Shown here piece by piece: positions 25,391 to 37,085 of a stretch of DNA of 64,000 bases. Location: assembly GCF_001649575.2 (NCBI RefSeq), contig NC_051430.1:11927232-11991231 (forward strand). The letters run 5' to 3'. The notes under the pieces are model-generated. The model saw nothing but the letters and a program-made list of their open reading frames with translations, was not told where the DNA came from and did not search any database. The stretch comes from Kryptolebias marmoratus. Lineage: Eukaryota; Chordata; Actinopteri; Cyprinodontiformes; Rivulidae. Within the stretch, counting starts at the first letter, position 1. Every line of letters begins with the position of its first letter. Position numbers and translations under genes: made by a program.

Positions 25391-26357
25391 AAGTGAGTAC
25401 AATTGTTTCCTTTTTGTGTTAGCAAAATATCTTATGAACCACTGGACGGATTTCAATGAAACTTTCATAAAGTAATCACTGGATAAACATCTACAATTTA
25501 TTGACTTTTTAAGTCAGTCCAATTCAAGATAGCTGCCACGGCAAAACGACCTTAGCAGACACAAGACGTACAATAACTCAGTCAATTCTGCAGCTATTGA
25601 GGTAACATTTAGTGTGGTGGTGGATGAGTCATTCCCAACTTTTATTCTCAGAACGAACTGATTGCCAAAGACTTATTCTTAAAACTTTGCTTTTAACTGG
25701 GAGTGAACTTTGTCTCTCTGTTGGCAAAATATTTCTTAAACCAGCAGTCAGATTTTATTGAAACTTTTAGAAACTAATCACTTGATAAACATCTGCAACT
25801 GATTAACTTTAGCAGTCAATCCGATTCAAGATGGCTGTCACAGCCAAATGATCTTTAGAAAACACAAAAATGGCTCTAACTATGCTAGTTTTGCAGATAT
25901 TGAGTTAAACCTTTGTGTGCCAGTAGCTGAGACTAATTCACAATATATACTCAGAGCACTACACATTGAAAGACATCTTTGCTTAAAACCTTGGCATTAA
26001 CTTTTTGCATCAACCCTGTTGGGGTGTTAGCAAATTATCTCACAAACCATTTGATGGATTTTAATGAAATTTTCAGAAAATAATCATTGGTGATACACCT
26101 ACAACTGATAAACTTAGGATTATCCACAATTCAAGATAGTTGCCAGAGCTAATCAACATGATCCTACACAAAAATGGTTTTAGCTCAGCCAAATTTACAG
26201 GTACTAAGCTAAAGTTTCATGTGGTAGTAGCTGAAAGCCATCCTCAGCAGTGCTAAAGGATCTTATAATATTGCGTAAGATTTCTCCTGTTTTCCAATCT
26301 TTAACACTCTTGCATTAAAGTTGGTAGACTATATGAATTCCTTTAAAGAATGCTGGG
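25303..26357 (+). repeat. Dispersed repeat family A, full three-unit copy
   Basis: This is the most complete copy. The GC-rich terminus ATTATCACCCGCCGCCGAAG begins at 25304. A GT tract follows (25348-25389). Three units begin GTTRGCAAAWTAT at 25418, 25720 and 26026 (302 and 306 bp apart). The 3' degenerate palindrome GAATTCCTTTAAAGAATGC lies near 26335-26353. Each unit carries a CAAGATRGYTGYCA block. No ORF of note. The left end lies 113 bp from the exon B acceptor. Confidence 0.85.
25348..25389. repeat. (GT)21 microsatellite inside a family A copy
   Basis: Uninterrupted GT/TG tract. On the sense strand of the gene this is a (CA)n run about 158 nt upstream of the exon B acceptor, where CA repeats can affect splicing in other genes. 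Confidence 0.95.
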
Positions 26358-26589
26358 TGTTTAATTCGAGTTGATCGTGACTAATAAGATTTAAAAGGCT
26401 GACGAATGTGTGTTGGGTTCAGATCTAGAGCAGAATTTGTCACCAACAAGATTCTTCAAAATGTCAAGTTACCCCCAACCTCACCCAAAATTCTCTCTTT
26501 TTTTATCCTCTCATTTTTCCTCTATGAGCTCTGTAAGCAGAACCTACAGCCGATTCTCTCCGAGCAATTTAAAGGAGTATTTCACCACA

Positions 26590-26945
26590 CATCACCCCTG
26601 CTAACGCGTTGACGGCTGGGTTTGTCGCCGCTGCCCTTGTTTGCTCTAGAGAACTGTAAATACACGGCATGCCTCGGCACGATCCACGGCAGACCTGAAT
26701 TAAGTCAGACAAATGGGGAGCGTTGCTAATAAAATTTCCCATGGCGCCATAAGTCTCCGGTGCTCGCAGTTTAAATATAGGCCGGAGGCAGGAAAGGTCA
26801 GCGTTACACAGGAGCCCGAGGAGATGGGAAATGGCACGAGATCCGTTAGCCACATCCCGTGTGTCAAATGGCAGGACTCCTGGCCAATATATTTCACGCA
26901 CGCCCTCTGTGGCACGCTGGTGCACAGCGCCATCATGTAATTTGG
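26590..26945. other. Candidate conserved non-coding element
   Basis: High-complexity, relatively CpG-rich stretch (ACGCGTTGACGG, GTCGCCGCTGCC, CATGGCGCCATAAG, CTCCGGTGCTCGCAG), sharply different from the AT-rich repeats on both sides. A 140-codon minus-strand ORF and a 113-codon one in another frame cover it. Neither has a recognisable domain or a codon pattern I trust. I therefore favour a regulatory element over a gene, without alignment evidence. Confidence 0.35.
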
Positions 26946-27099
26946 TGAGTGGGAGAGACACAGAGAGGAGGAGAGATAAATAAATCCACATGGATCCACT
27001 TTATTTGGAGAGAGTAGCCTCTGTGAATATAATGTGTACAAAACACAGACGCCTTGGGCAGAAAACTAGAGCATTTAAAGCCAAATTTGATTAGAATTA

Positions 27100-27485
27100 A
27101 AGGCCTAGCATTCCCTTGAATAATAGACATCACCCACCACCTTTCATACCAAAGATTTAGACAGAAATCATCTTATGATGATTAGTTATAAAGCTTTGGT
27201 CAAACCTTGTAAATAATGTCATGCACAATCTGATGTAATCTTGGAAGATGATATGTCAGCTACTCCAATTCTAAGCTCAATATCTGTGGTATTCACTGAG
27301 TTAGAGCCATGATTGTGTTGGCTAATGTCAATTAGCTGTAATTAGCTGTAAATGAGTTGTAGATGTACGGGCACTGATTACTTTCTGAGAGTTTCATTCA
27401 AATCAGTCTGCTGGTTCATGACATATTTTGCCAACAGTACGAACGAACACAAACACTCTGACACGGGCAAAAGCATTATTGCTGT
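27100..27485 (-). repeat. Dispersed repeat family A, fragment
   Basis: Reverse copy. The family 3' end appears first (GGCCTAGCATTCCCTTGAAT, about 27102-27121; CACCCACCACCTTTCAT follows). Then come one unit and the degenerate GC-rich end (GACACGGGCAAAAGCATTATT). The central units are deleted. Confidence 0.75.
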
Positions 27486-28884
27486 GTCTTTGTCTTCAAT
27501 GTTAATCAATGCCATAAAGCGAGATAACACAGTGTTGGAAAGACAACTCACGCAAACATACAACATCCTAAATTATAGAAAAGGCTCCTTGAAACAGTCA
27601 AATGATGAAACAACTCATCTGCTGCTTTCATATTCACCCAGAATGCTGCTTCGTTCTCATAACATTCACTTTTACACTAAGAGAATAAAGAATTTGTTGC
27701 ACAGCAGAGCACAACAACCCAATTTTCACATCCAGCAGAGGTGTATATAAATAATTAAGATGACAACCAAATAACTCGTGTCACATTTCATAACATCGCG
27801 GCAATCAGGGTAGCGAGCTGTTGAGGGTGCAGGATAAGAGCGTGGACTTACATAACTGGCCCACAACGCTTCAAAACAAAACAAAACAGATGCTTATCTT
27901 TGTTTGCAGACCAGTGAAACCGCAAGGTTCGTGTGGCAAAAAGGCAAGAAAAGTTAACAGATGATGCACTAAACATTCCAAAATAAATCTCTGAGTGCTC
28001 CATAGTCACCAAATGTCACACAAAGCCTGTGTCAGACATCCTCCCAAACAGCCGACTCTCCTCTAAAATGGCAGATTTTTACTGCAGGCAGGTCGCTATG
28101 GGAAAAATCACACACTTGACAAGAGAGACAGTCTGAAGAATGGAAATGGCTGCACAGCAAAAAGATGTGCTTATACTGTACTTCCAGCCCTTCCAGCCCT
28201 TCCAGCAGGACTCACACCTTTTTGCAAGTTTATGGGTTTCCAGAAAGGACAAGAAAGTCAGGTTTTCATCTTTTTTCCCCTCTCCTTGTGTAATCTTGTT
28301 GTCAGAGTTTATTACCATGTGTGAGTAGTAGTAGTGTTCTCACCGAAAAGGTGCAGGCATTTGCCATAAAAGAAGAATGACTGACAAAGAAGAGGAGGTG
28401 CACTGTTCCCCTGTGCATTAATAATGCACAATCCACACGGAGGAGGAATCACAATTAAACTTTAGTCATGAACTCCAACAGAAAGCACCTCTTGAATAAA
28501 TTGAAGTCATTCTAGAAAAAAGGTGCTGTGGAAAATAAAGTCACCTTTTTTTTAACATGTTAAAATACCTAAAATAACAAGATAAATGATGTATTCGTAT
28601 GACATTGAAATGTCAGGTAGTTATTTCTTCAGCTACAAAAACTCAAACTGTATGAAAAAAACAATCAAATCACACTTGCTGGATAAAAAAAAAAATCACC
28701 TGCTATTAGCACGATGTGTCAACTTTGTCTAGTGTAAGCTATAATTATCATCTGAATTTGCTGCTTGGAATGAAAAATCAAAAAGACGTACCATTTGAAA
28801 GATGCCTGATTATGATGAATGAGACACAAGGATGCCCAAACTTACGATGGCCTTGGTTTGATACATAAGTTACTAAAGGTCTCG
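27486..28884. other. Intronic stretch, nothing identifiable
   Basis: No gene or known repeat seen. A short TTCCAGCCC triplication lies at about 28182-28208; the PFQPFQ reading in one frame comes from it. Confidence 0.45.
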
Positions 28885-29905
28885 TGTTTCTTGAAGGAAT
28901 GCATGCCAGAGTTTTAGACTAAGATTATCTTATGTTGAAAAATGACGTTGAAAATAACGTTCTGCGTGATCTCATGTCACGCATATATGCATATATGTCA
29001 CAGACAAAGTATGTTTTGTGAATGACTCTCAGTTACTAATACATGAGATAATAGCTCAACATCTGTAAGACTGAAGGAGTTATAGCCATTTTGGTGTTGG
29101 ATAAGGCTGATTAGCTGTAGCAGCCATCTTAAATTAGATTGACTCCAAAAATTCATCAGTTGTAGAGGTACATCCAATGATTGCTTTCTAAAAGTTTAGC
29201 CCAAAACGCTGCTGCACGTCTTTTAACAGGTATTATAAGACATGATCACATCACTCCAGTTTTAGGAGATTTACACTGGCTGGCTGTCTCTTTCCATATT
29301 AATTTTAAGATTCCTTCACTAACGTTTAAGGTTTACACTGGTTTGGCACCCACCTGTTTAAGTGAATCGCTTGACTTTTATGACCCCAAAAGAGCACTGA
29401 GATCATCCAGCCAGATGCTCTTAGTGCAGTCCTTAAAGAACAGAGAGGATTGGGCTTTCACAGAGGCCACTTGTAAAGCACTTTGGTGTAACTTGTTGCT
29501 TTTCAACGCGCTATAGAAATAAATTTGACATTGACATTAAAATCGATCCAGAGGTTGTTTTTTTTTGCTATCAGGTAAACAGTGTTGACTCCAACAAGTC
29601 ACGGTAAAGTTTTAAACATTGATATCATGTGAACAGTTTGTACTCAGGATGTGTTGTGAAGGCCTCTCAGCTACAACCAAACCAATTTTTAGCAGATAAT
29701 ACATAAAACTGACCCAATCACAACCATTTTTGTGATTTATAAAGTCTGTCAGCTGTGGTGGTCATCTTGAATTAGGTTGTTAAACATCTTTAGATGTTCA
29801 TCCAATGATTACTTCTGAAAGTTTCATTAAAGTACATCCAGTGGTTCATGAAATATTTTGCTGACAGACAGAGTTAACTTTAAATAGTTGAGGCAAAAGT
29901 TGAAA
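28885..29905 (-). repeat. Dispersed repeat family A, interrupted by a LINE insertion
   Basis: Reverse copy starting with the 3' palindrome half (CTTGAAGGAATGC) and the GTTTTAGACTAAGAT block. It runs to AAAAGTTT at 29197 and resumes with CATTAAAATCGATCCAGAGG at about 29535, then continues through another unit to about 29905. The join across the insertion matches uninterrupted copies with no loss of bases. Confidence 0.8.
29198..29534 (+). mobile_element. L2/Rex1-type LINE, 3' end only (5'-truncated)
   Basis: The open frame reads AQNAAARLLTGIIRHDHITP.., then VLGDLHWLAV, FKIPSLTFKVYTGLAPTCL and RALRSSSQMLLV. This is the C-terminal end of an L2-type reverse transcriptase polyprotein; relatives have (V/L)QNAAARLLTG..HITPVL..LHWLPV and LTFKALxGLAP. 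It ends with GCTATAGAAATAAATTTGAC and a short TTGACATT tail. Extreme 5' truncation is usual for such insertions. Without the rest of the ORF it is inactive. The initiating codon of the open frame lies in the host repeat and is meaningless. Confidence 0.85.
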
Positions 29906-31789
29906 CAAAACAAGTTTTGCCCACTTTTGTCTTTCAGCAGAGAGTGCTAAAAATTGTGATGGTTCTCAGTGTACAGAATAAGGGTTGTAACCAGGATAAA
30001 TACAATATGGTCTCTTTATAGAATTTTTATGATGACTCCTAAAAGCCTGCTCCTATTTAGCCAGCCAATAATGTTTAAAGCAGATGGTAAAAGAGAAAAC
30101 AGTAAACAGGCGTTTTAGTCCCTTGAAGAAACTCGGAAAACTCATCCATTTTTCGACACAGGTCATAAAATGAAACCTGGCAGGAATAACGGTGTCAGGA
30201 AGAACTTTAAATCTCTGACTCCAACTAAAGCAACTAGCCTGCCACCATGGGTCAAACTTTTCTTTTCAGATCCACTAATGACATGACTCACTGGGGAAAA
30301 GTGTTCATTTCTCTGTCACTTCCAGCATGGGGTCTAATTCAATTAGCAACAAAGGGCCTGTGGATGCGTGTCACACAGCTGGCCTCAGCCTGATAATTAT
30401 CTGTAAGCTAGTCGCGCTTTGACTATATCTGAAGCCAGACAGACGACCAGAAGGCAGCCAAAGGCAAGACGGAGAGGCTCAGTAGACAAGAGGCCCTAAA
30501 GTTGGAAGCAGCTGGCCCTCTGACATGAGAGACCAGACTGGCGAGGAAAGCAAACTCGACAAGGTACTGCTGGAGACAATGACAATGGACTCACTCCAAA
30601 CAGCGGAAAGGCAGCGGATAGGATGCTGTTTAGGCAGAGTCAGGATGGTCATTAATCACAGTGACACCAGCAGATCTATAGCACATGCAGTGACACACAA
30701 TGAAACACACGTGAATAGCTCAGCATCATAATGCAGTTGTTTAAGATGTGTTATGTAGCATTCAATACATCAAAATGACAACATCATCCTAATGATCATT
30801 AGACATGACATGTGCAATTATGATGACAGGTTGCAGCCTCTCACACCACTAGGTCCGCAGTTACATGACAATGCCAGAAATATTAGATTCATTTCAGTTG
30901 TCCGTATGAGTAACTTCACATACAATCTATTATTTATCTCTCCTTTCACTAATCTGCAGTGTATTTGAAAAGATAAGCAGCCAAATTTCTTGTTGTAATT
31001 TAAAAGGATGCTGGAGCTGATTACAATTGACTCTGGGCCAGAGGAAATATAAACCCTGAACTGGCTGACCAGATAATTAGAGAGCTGACACACCTCACTG
31101 GAAAAACACCAACTGATGGTGCTAGAGGTGACAGTGTGCTGGTACTATACATCCGCATCTCTGCTGCCATGGACAACCCTGCAGACTACTACAAGAAGAA
31201 TAGATAGAATTTCAGCCTTCTACAAACAACTCTAAACAGAGAGACTGAGTGAGCAGACTGGTTAAATTTATGCCTTATTTATCTGTGGGTTTGTGATCCT
31301 GCAAGTTTAATGCGAGACACTTGAGTTGGTAAACCTTTTTAGGGTTTTTTCTCATTCTCTCTTGCTGCAATTCAGAGTGTAGGTCACAGTGAATAGTCTG
31401 GGTGTCATGTATTGCTAAATGAAGCTAAAGCCAATAAACTTGAATTGTAGTTGCTTTGTTTTGAGTCTTTGGTGCTGAAGCTGTTCAGCAGCAGTTGCAC
31501 GTGTGAAAGATTTGTAATTTTTTTGTGATAGTTCTGTTCACTCCCAGTAAAATTTGGTCCAAAATTTGTTTGTGCATCATTCGTTGGATATACACACACA
31601 CACACGTCAATTTAGTGCAATGTCAAGTGCAAATTGGCACATCTTTGTACAATTTACTGTCTCCAACTAGTCGTTAACAGTTGCAGCCCAGTTAAATATA
31701 GACTTAAGCAGCTTTTTGATCAGTGAGGAAATGGTTGTGTGAATGAAATCTTTTCCTCACATTTTATAAACAGATCAATTTGCATCGCC
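29906..31789. other. Intronic stretch, mostly unique sequence
   Basis: No gene found. The segment 30290-30440 is high-complexity with TAATTCAATTAGCAAC and CTGATAATTATC cores, and could be a conserved non-coding element. A short CA tract lies near 31590-31605. Other ORFs have no recognisable motif. Confidence 0.45.
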
Positions 31790-32110
31790 CATCCAGAGCC
31801 TGGTTCTGCTGGAGGGTGTTTTTCCTGGTAAAAAGGAGTTATTCCTTTCCGCTGTCACCAATGTGCTGCTCAGGATGGGGGATTGTGCCGAAGGGAAGAT
31901 TTGACGCAATCTGCTGGCTTCCTTAGATAAACAACCTTTCTACTAATTGGCATGTCACAATCCACTGTATGTGATTGTGCTGTATTATAACTGCCTTGTT
32001 GTTGGATTTGAATCTGACTTGAATAGACCTGTTATTTTTGCTGTATAGTGCCCTGACACCATTTTTGTTGTGAATTGGTTCTATATACTGTAAACTGAAT
32101 TGCATGTATT
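31790..32110 (+). repeat. Teleost dispersed repeat tail ('gagcctggttctgctgga' type)
   Basis: The sequence CATCCAGAGCCTGGTTCTGC, then GGTAAAAAGGAGTTATTCCT and GCTGTCACCAATGTGCTGCTC, is a diverged copy of a very common teleost repeat. That repeat continues to a 'gcgctatataaataaaattg' end, here decayed (GGTTCTATATACTGTAAACT, near 32078-32097). I cannot place it in a named family with certainty; a non-LTR retrotransposon 3' end is likely. Confidence 0.6.
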
Positions 32111-34042
32111 AAAATTTTGATAGATGTTTTGTTACTTTTATTGTCCAATAGTTTAGATTAGTAAAACCACCACTTTTGTGTTTGTCTCCACTTATTTCTT
32201 CACAGTTACTGTATTATTTAATTAAATAAACAATATTAGTTAGCTAACTTTAATACAAGCAGCTTGGTGGGGCACACTCCCACGCTTGGCAAGTGAGCTG
32301 CAGGCTAGTATGATAATTTTTCTGATAAATGAGTGAAGTATCAACATTTTTATTTCAAGAAAATATATTTGATAAAATCTTAGCTTATTTTTAGTCAAGA
32401 TCAGCCAACATTTCAGCTAATCAAGGATCTCAGTGCCAGTTTTTAATCAACTGATTGATAAATTGTTCCCTTTTTTAAACAAAATTGGTAAATCACATAA
32501 TTTATTTAAAGTGCATCAGTCTGGCTATTTTTACCATCTCTTCTGCAAGCCCCTTAGCAAACGTCCTCCCCTATAGTTCCTTTTTTTGAAACTGCGTATT
32601 TATTTTTATAGAATAATACCTTATTAACCTGGTTTAGGCGTTAAACTAAATAAGACACTGCAGCTTTAACAGCAGTTTGGGATAATCTTAGTGCAAACAA
32701 CATCGTAATCAGAGTGTGCAATCAAATTATTGCTATTTATCAGCTCTCTAGCAGGAACAATGACACAACAAAGTGAGTTTACAAGGTTTATTAAAAGGTA
32801 AGGAAGGGAGGTTGAGCAGTTGAGTTGATCTGAAGGTCTAGTCTCATCTGGGGAGTTTTATAGTATAGAACTAGGAAGGAGAGTCAGAGTGGGGGTTCTG
32901 TCTCACTGAGCAAACATCCATACCAGCTTAAGACCCCCCAGATGGACGAGTGGATGAGAGCAGGAGACTAAGCTGGAGCCGTGAGGCGACTATAAGGAGG
33001 CTTGTCAGGTGATTAGAGGTGTGGTTGAGACATGGCCCTCCTTCTGCATCCAGGTTAACATATTAACTTCATATAATTGCACACACACTGTTGCTGTACA
33101 TTAAATGAATTTGGTTCCAGAGTTACCAGATCTGCCCAACATGAGCAAGCTCAGACTTTTGTGTTAAAAGGGAACTTGGTCTCAACTTTGTTTTCATAGA
33201 TTGTGAAAAACATTTCTGTCACAACTCTTGTTTCAGCTGAGTCCACTCAGAATGGGATGGCGGCAATCAAAATGAACAGATTCTAGAGGCGAAGGAGAGA
33301 CAAGTAATATTCTTTTTTTAAGAGACATGGATAAGCACAAACATGTAATGACAAAAAGAGTCCTGACACAGACGTGACTCATTACTCGGCGTACACATGC
33401 AGGTCATGTAAACAACATGTTCAGACTGCTGTTCACTGTAGAACAAGTCCACAGGTTTTTATTTGCTGCATGTAAACATAGCCTGTGTCATTTCTGTCAT
33501 TGCTGTAGCTTTGTTCTGTACCCTGGGGGGAGGTGGAGGGTCTTTGCTGCAGCTCTCCCTGCCTCAGGCAGCCAAATTTACACTTGAAAGAAAGAGCAGG
33601 GGGTTCAGAACAGATCCGCGAACCTCTATAGCTGCAGATGATTATTAGTTACGGTGTTTTCATCTTAAAAAATGAAGCATCTCTGTTTAAATTCTGCTCT
33701 GAATTAAACTCAAATTCAGTTTACTTTCATTTTTTGATAAGAAAAATGTAGAAGCTCAAAAAAAATAATTGACATCTCATCTCTCTATTTTATTTTTTTT
33801 TAATGATTAACAAGTTCCACCAAGTCAGAGCTGAGTTTCACCCACCCCATCACCCTGCACAAGTTGGGTTAACAGACTGATAGAAAATTAACCAGCATTC
33901 AGTTTAAAGAAGATTCATAATTGTCTCTTTAATCAGGTTAAAACCTAAAATACTGGCAGCAAGAAGATTTCAGGTTTACACAGATTTAACTGGAGATATT
34001 TTCAACACTACTTTCAGACTGGGTTATCAACAAATTCACACT
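32111..34042. other. Intronic stretch, nothing firmly identifiable
   Basis: No gene found. The block 32780-33060 (TTTACAAGGTTTATTAAAAG, then GA/AG-rich sequence with GCAGGAGACTAAGCTGGAGC) has the texture of a decayed retroelement end, but I cannot assign it. The rest is AT-rich intron. Confidence 0.4.
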
Positions 34043-34597
34043 CTTATTATTATCACCCGCCGCAAAAGATGAAAGGCAGGCAATTATGTTATTGCCTGTG
34101 TCTGTCTGTGTGTTCATGTCCTTAAAAACACAAAAATGGCTGCAACTCAGTCAATTGTTAGTAGCAAAGACTGATCCAAACAAAATCTGCCATTAAATTT
34201 GCCATTAAGTATTAGAGTCAACTGGAGCAAAAATATCTTATGAAACATTGGATGGAGTTTAATAAAACTTCCAGAAAGTAATTATTAGGTATACATTTTT
34301 AACTGATTAACTTTTGGATGCAAATCAAGGTGGCCGCCACGGCCAAATGAACCCAAAAATGGCTCTGGTTCATTTCATTTTACAGATACAGGGATAAATA
34401 TGGGTGTGGTAGTAGCTGACAGTCATTCTCAACCCATGCTCTGAGTGCTTGCATCTTGCAACATCACATGAAATTGTGCATGATGACATTTACAAGGTTG
34501 GTTGATGGTTTTAACTTCTCACCACAAGATGGTCTTGGTCTAAAACTCTGGCATCAAATGTGGTGGATGATATGCATTCCTTGAAAGAATTCTAGGC
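34043..34597 (+). repeat. Dispersed repeat family A, both ends present, internal deletion
   Basis: Forward copy. The GC-rich terminus TTATTATTATCACCCGCCGC starts at 34044. The YY1-like block reads AAGGTGGCCGCCACGG (34329-34344). The 3' terminus is GCATTCCTTGAAAGAATTCT, followed by AGG, ending at about 34597. The internal portion is reduced compared with the three-unit copy. Confidence 0.8.
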
Positions 34598-35202
34598 CTT
34601 TAACTGGGTAAAAGATTAAGCTCCATCTTAGCTGACAAGAGCATGTTAGGAAGCTGATGGCTTTAGGCAGCTAGAGGCCAAAAGATGCATTTAAATGTCA
34701 AAACGGATAAACAGACACAGAACAAAATCAACTGTAAAAACAATCTTTTAGGTAGGTTTTTAGCTTTTTTTTTCCCATGATCAGACTCATTGTGTCTTTG
34801 TGACAACGCTGTGTAAACTATTCTGATGTGATAGGTTCATTATGTCCACTGCCTCATGGCAATTTGTAAAGAAAAAAAGGGACAGACAAAGAGTCTCTGT
34901 GGGATAAATAAAGTAACACTTACAAGGTTGTTGTTTAAGGTGGAGATTCAGACGTCTTAGGCCTCTGCATGTCATATCAGGAAAAACAATCCTGCAATCC
35001 TGTTCTGAAAAGGTTTTTGAAGCTATTTTTTGATTTATGTCTGAACACTCTACATATGTTATATAGTAAAAAAAAAAAGGAACTACACGCCAAAAGGTTC
35101 AGCAGAGCAACAAAAATGCTGCTGATTCACTACAACGTGAAATGTTGAAGAGAATAGGAAATGAAGATGCATAATGCAAGCTGATGAGATAAGAAGTGGC
35201 AT

Positions 35203-35463
35203 TGTGTGTGTGTGTGTGTGTGTGTGGGTCTGTGTGTGTGTATGATGGGGTCTTGTGCACAAAACTCTACTACTTGTGGATGAGAGAAAAAAATTAATCA
35301 AATTTGTGGCTTCAGTGGCGCCCGAGAACAGCACCCTAAAACTCTGCTGTTCTTGTGCTCCTTCACCTGGAACAGCAATAAACCAGTCAGCAGAATGAAG
35401 CGGGGACACACACACACGCCACGATACGCACACACAGAGGCATGCATGCGCGTGCGTGAGGAC
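35203..35463. repeat. TG and CA/CG simple repeats
   Basis: A TG tract (about 35203-35241, with two interruptions) is followed by CA-rich runs near 35407-35440. The minus-strand ORFs of 143 and 72 codons spanning them contain TH and CVCV repeats and are artefacts. Confidence 0.8.
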
Positions 35464-35794
35464 ATATGCTGCACACTGTACTGAAGTCTTTGTTGTGTTC
35501 GTATAGTGCCACACAAATAATCACTGATCTGAGATGAACTTCTCTAAATGCCATGCAAACGTTTTGTTGAATTCATCTACATGCGATAATACAATAAACA
35601 ACCCGCAGCCTCGGCAGCCGTCATCTGCTCTTCTCTAAATTAATATCCGTGCTACACATGTTTGCATCCTAAAGGAACCTTCTCTGACACAGATGCTACT
35701 TTTTGTCAAATACTCTGCTTTTAGTGGCATTAAGAAGTCAGAAATACTAACAGTCCTTGTACAGTTCTTAGTGCTGTATCAAACCACCACTGCT

Positions 35795-36075
35795 AACTGA
35801 CCTTAGCCAACGTAAATGGCTGTAACTCAGTCAGATTTACAGATACTGAGTTAAAGTTTGGTGTGGTAATAGCTCAGTCATCCTCGACACACACTCAGTG
35901 CTAACACATCTCGCAAGATCTTGCAATATTCTATGAGATCATATATAATGTCATGTACAAGGTTTGACCAAAACAGCCATTCCCTCTCATCATAGGATGA
36001 TCTCAGCCTAAAAGTGCCATGAAAGGCGACGGGTGATATGCATTCCTTAAAGGAATGCTAAGCCTTTCTTTAAAT
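35795..36075 (+). repeat. Dispersed repeat family A, 3' end fragment
   Basis: Forward copy lacking the GC-rich terminus. It starts within a unit (GACCTTAGCCAACGTAAATG) and ends with the full terminal palindrome GCATTCCTTAAAGGAATGCT followed by AAG (36041-36063). Confidence 0.75.
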
Positions 36076-36639
36076 CTGTGTTGTCATTTAATGTCTTGTT
36101 ATATAACATGCCAACATGTCAAGTGATTTCATGTCATGTTATGTGTACTGTCCGCCACTGATGGTCAGATTAAATCGAACGGATACATTTATATTTTGTT
36201 TTCCCTTTTTTACTCTCACTAGAATGAACAGTTTCAAGAAGGGGAAAAAAGATAAAGACAAATATATCCCTCTCGGAAACGTTTAATGACCTAAGGACTA
36301 ATTGTTATATCACCGAATCAACACCTGCAAGCCAGAATTACCCATAGAAAGTGCTAATTACTAAAACCCTCGAAACCATATCACATGTAACATTTTTAAT
36401 TGTAGCTTTTCCAAGAATTTTCTATATTACAGTAAGTATCTTAAAGTATCTGAAACAATGGATGTATTGGCACTATGCCTTCAGATTATTTCGCGTAATA
36501 ACCTTGGAGTGCAATCATATAATTAAATGTATCATTTTCTTTTATCTTGATCAATATAATCAAACCTGTTATCCATAATCAGGTATCTTCTGCAGTGCTA
36601 GTTTTGAATGGTTTGTATTCTCTAGTCAAATGAAGCAGG

Positions 36640-37085
36640 GTGACTGCAAAAAGTAGCCAAAGGTTCACTAAAAGTTAAAAGCAGCAGAACAATAGCTAAA
36701 AGTGGCATAAAGCTGGCTACAAGGTAGAGTAGCAAAAAGAATGCTAAAAGCTGAAAGTAGCATAAAAAGACAAAAAAAGTAGAGCATGTATGCTGAAACA
36801 GATTTCAAAGAGAACAATGTTGTTGAAGGAACCGAAGAGATCTCAGTGAATTTCTATGAAGGAAATTTTTGAAAAAAAGTAAAACCTTTTGAAAAAGTAT
36901 AAAAGCTACAAAAATCAAAAGTCATGTTACTTCTCTCCTGAATGAGCTGAACATTTTGATACAAGAAAATGCTAAAATCACACAAAGTATGCATAAGTAG
37001 TTAGATTACAAAATACCTACGAAAACAAATTAAATACAGAGAAGCAATAGTGTGTATGCTGATTCAGCATTCACACTTCGAGCAA
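36640..37085 (+). repeat. Uncharacterised dispersed repeat family B, forward copy
   Basis: Purine-rich segment with repeated AGCTAAAAG/GCTAAAAG words, then TTTCAAAGAGAACAATGTTG, TGAGCTGAACATTTTGATAC, GCTAAAATCACACAAA and CAGCATTCACAC (near 37068-37079). The same landmarks in the same order occur on the minus strand at 49650-50095. No ORF of interest and no TIR recognised. Confidence 0.55.

Noticed and set aside
24980..25468. 162-codon minus-strand ORF as a single gene
   Set aside because: Only 25004-25190 is coding (exon B). The rest is intron and a GT microsatellite that happen to stay open.
26569..27041. 140- and 113-codon minus-strand ORFs
   Set aside because: Two overlapping frames of similar length in a GC-richer block, with no recognisable domain and no fitting splice context; more likely non-coding.
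32780..33060. Possible LTR or other retroelement end
   Set aside because: Only a general texture match; no terminal repeats, primer site or coding remnants could be identified.
35083..35516. 143-codon minus-strand ORF
   Set aside because: Contains read-through of TG/CA tracts and has no recognisable motif.
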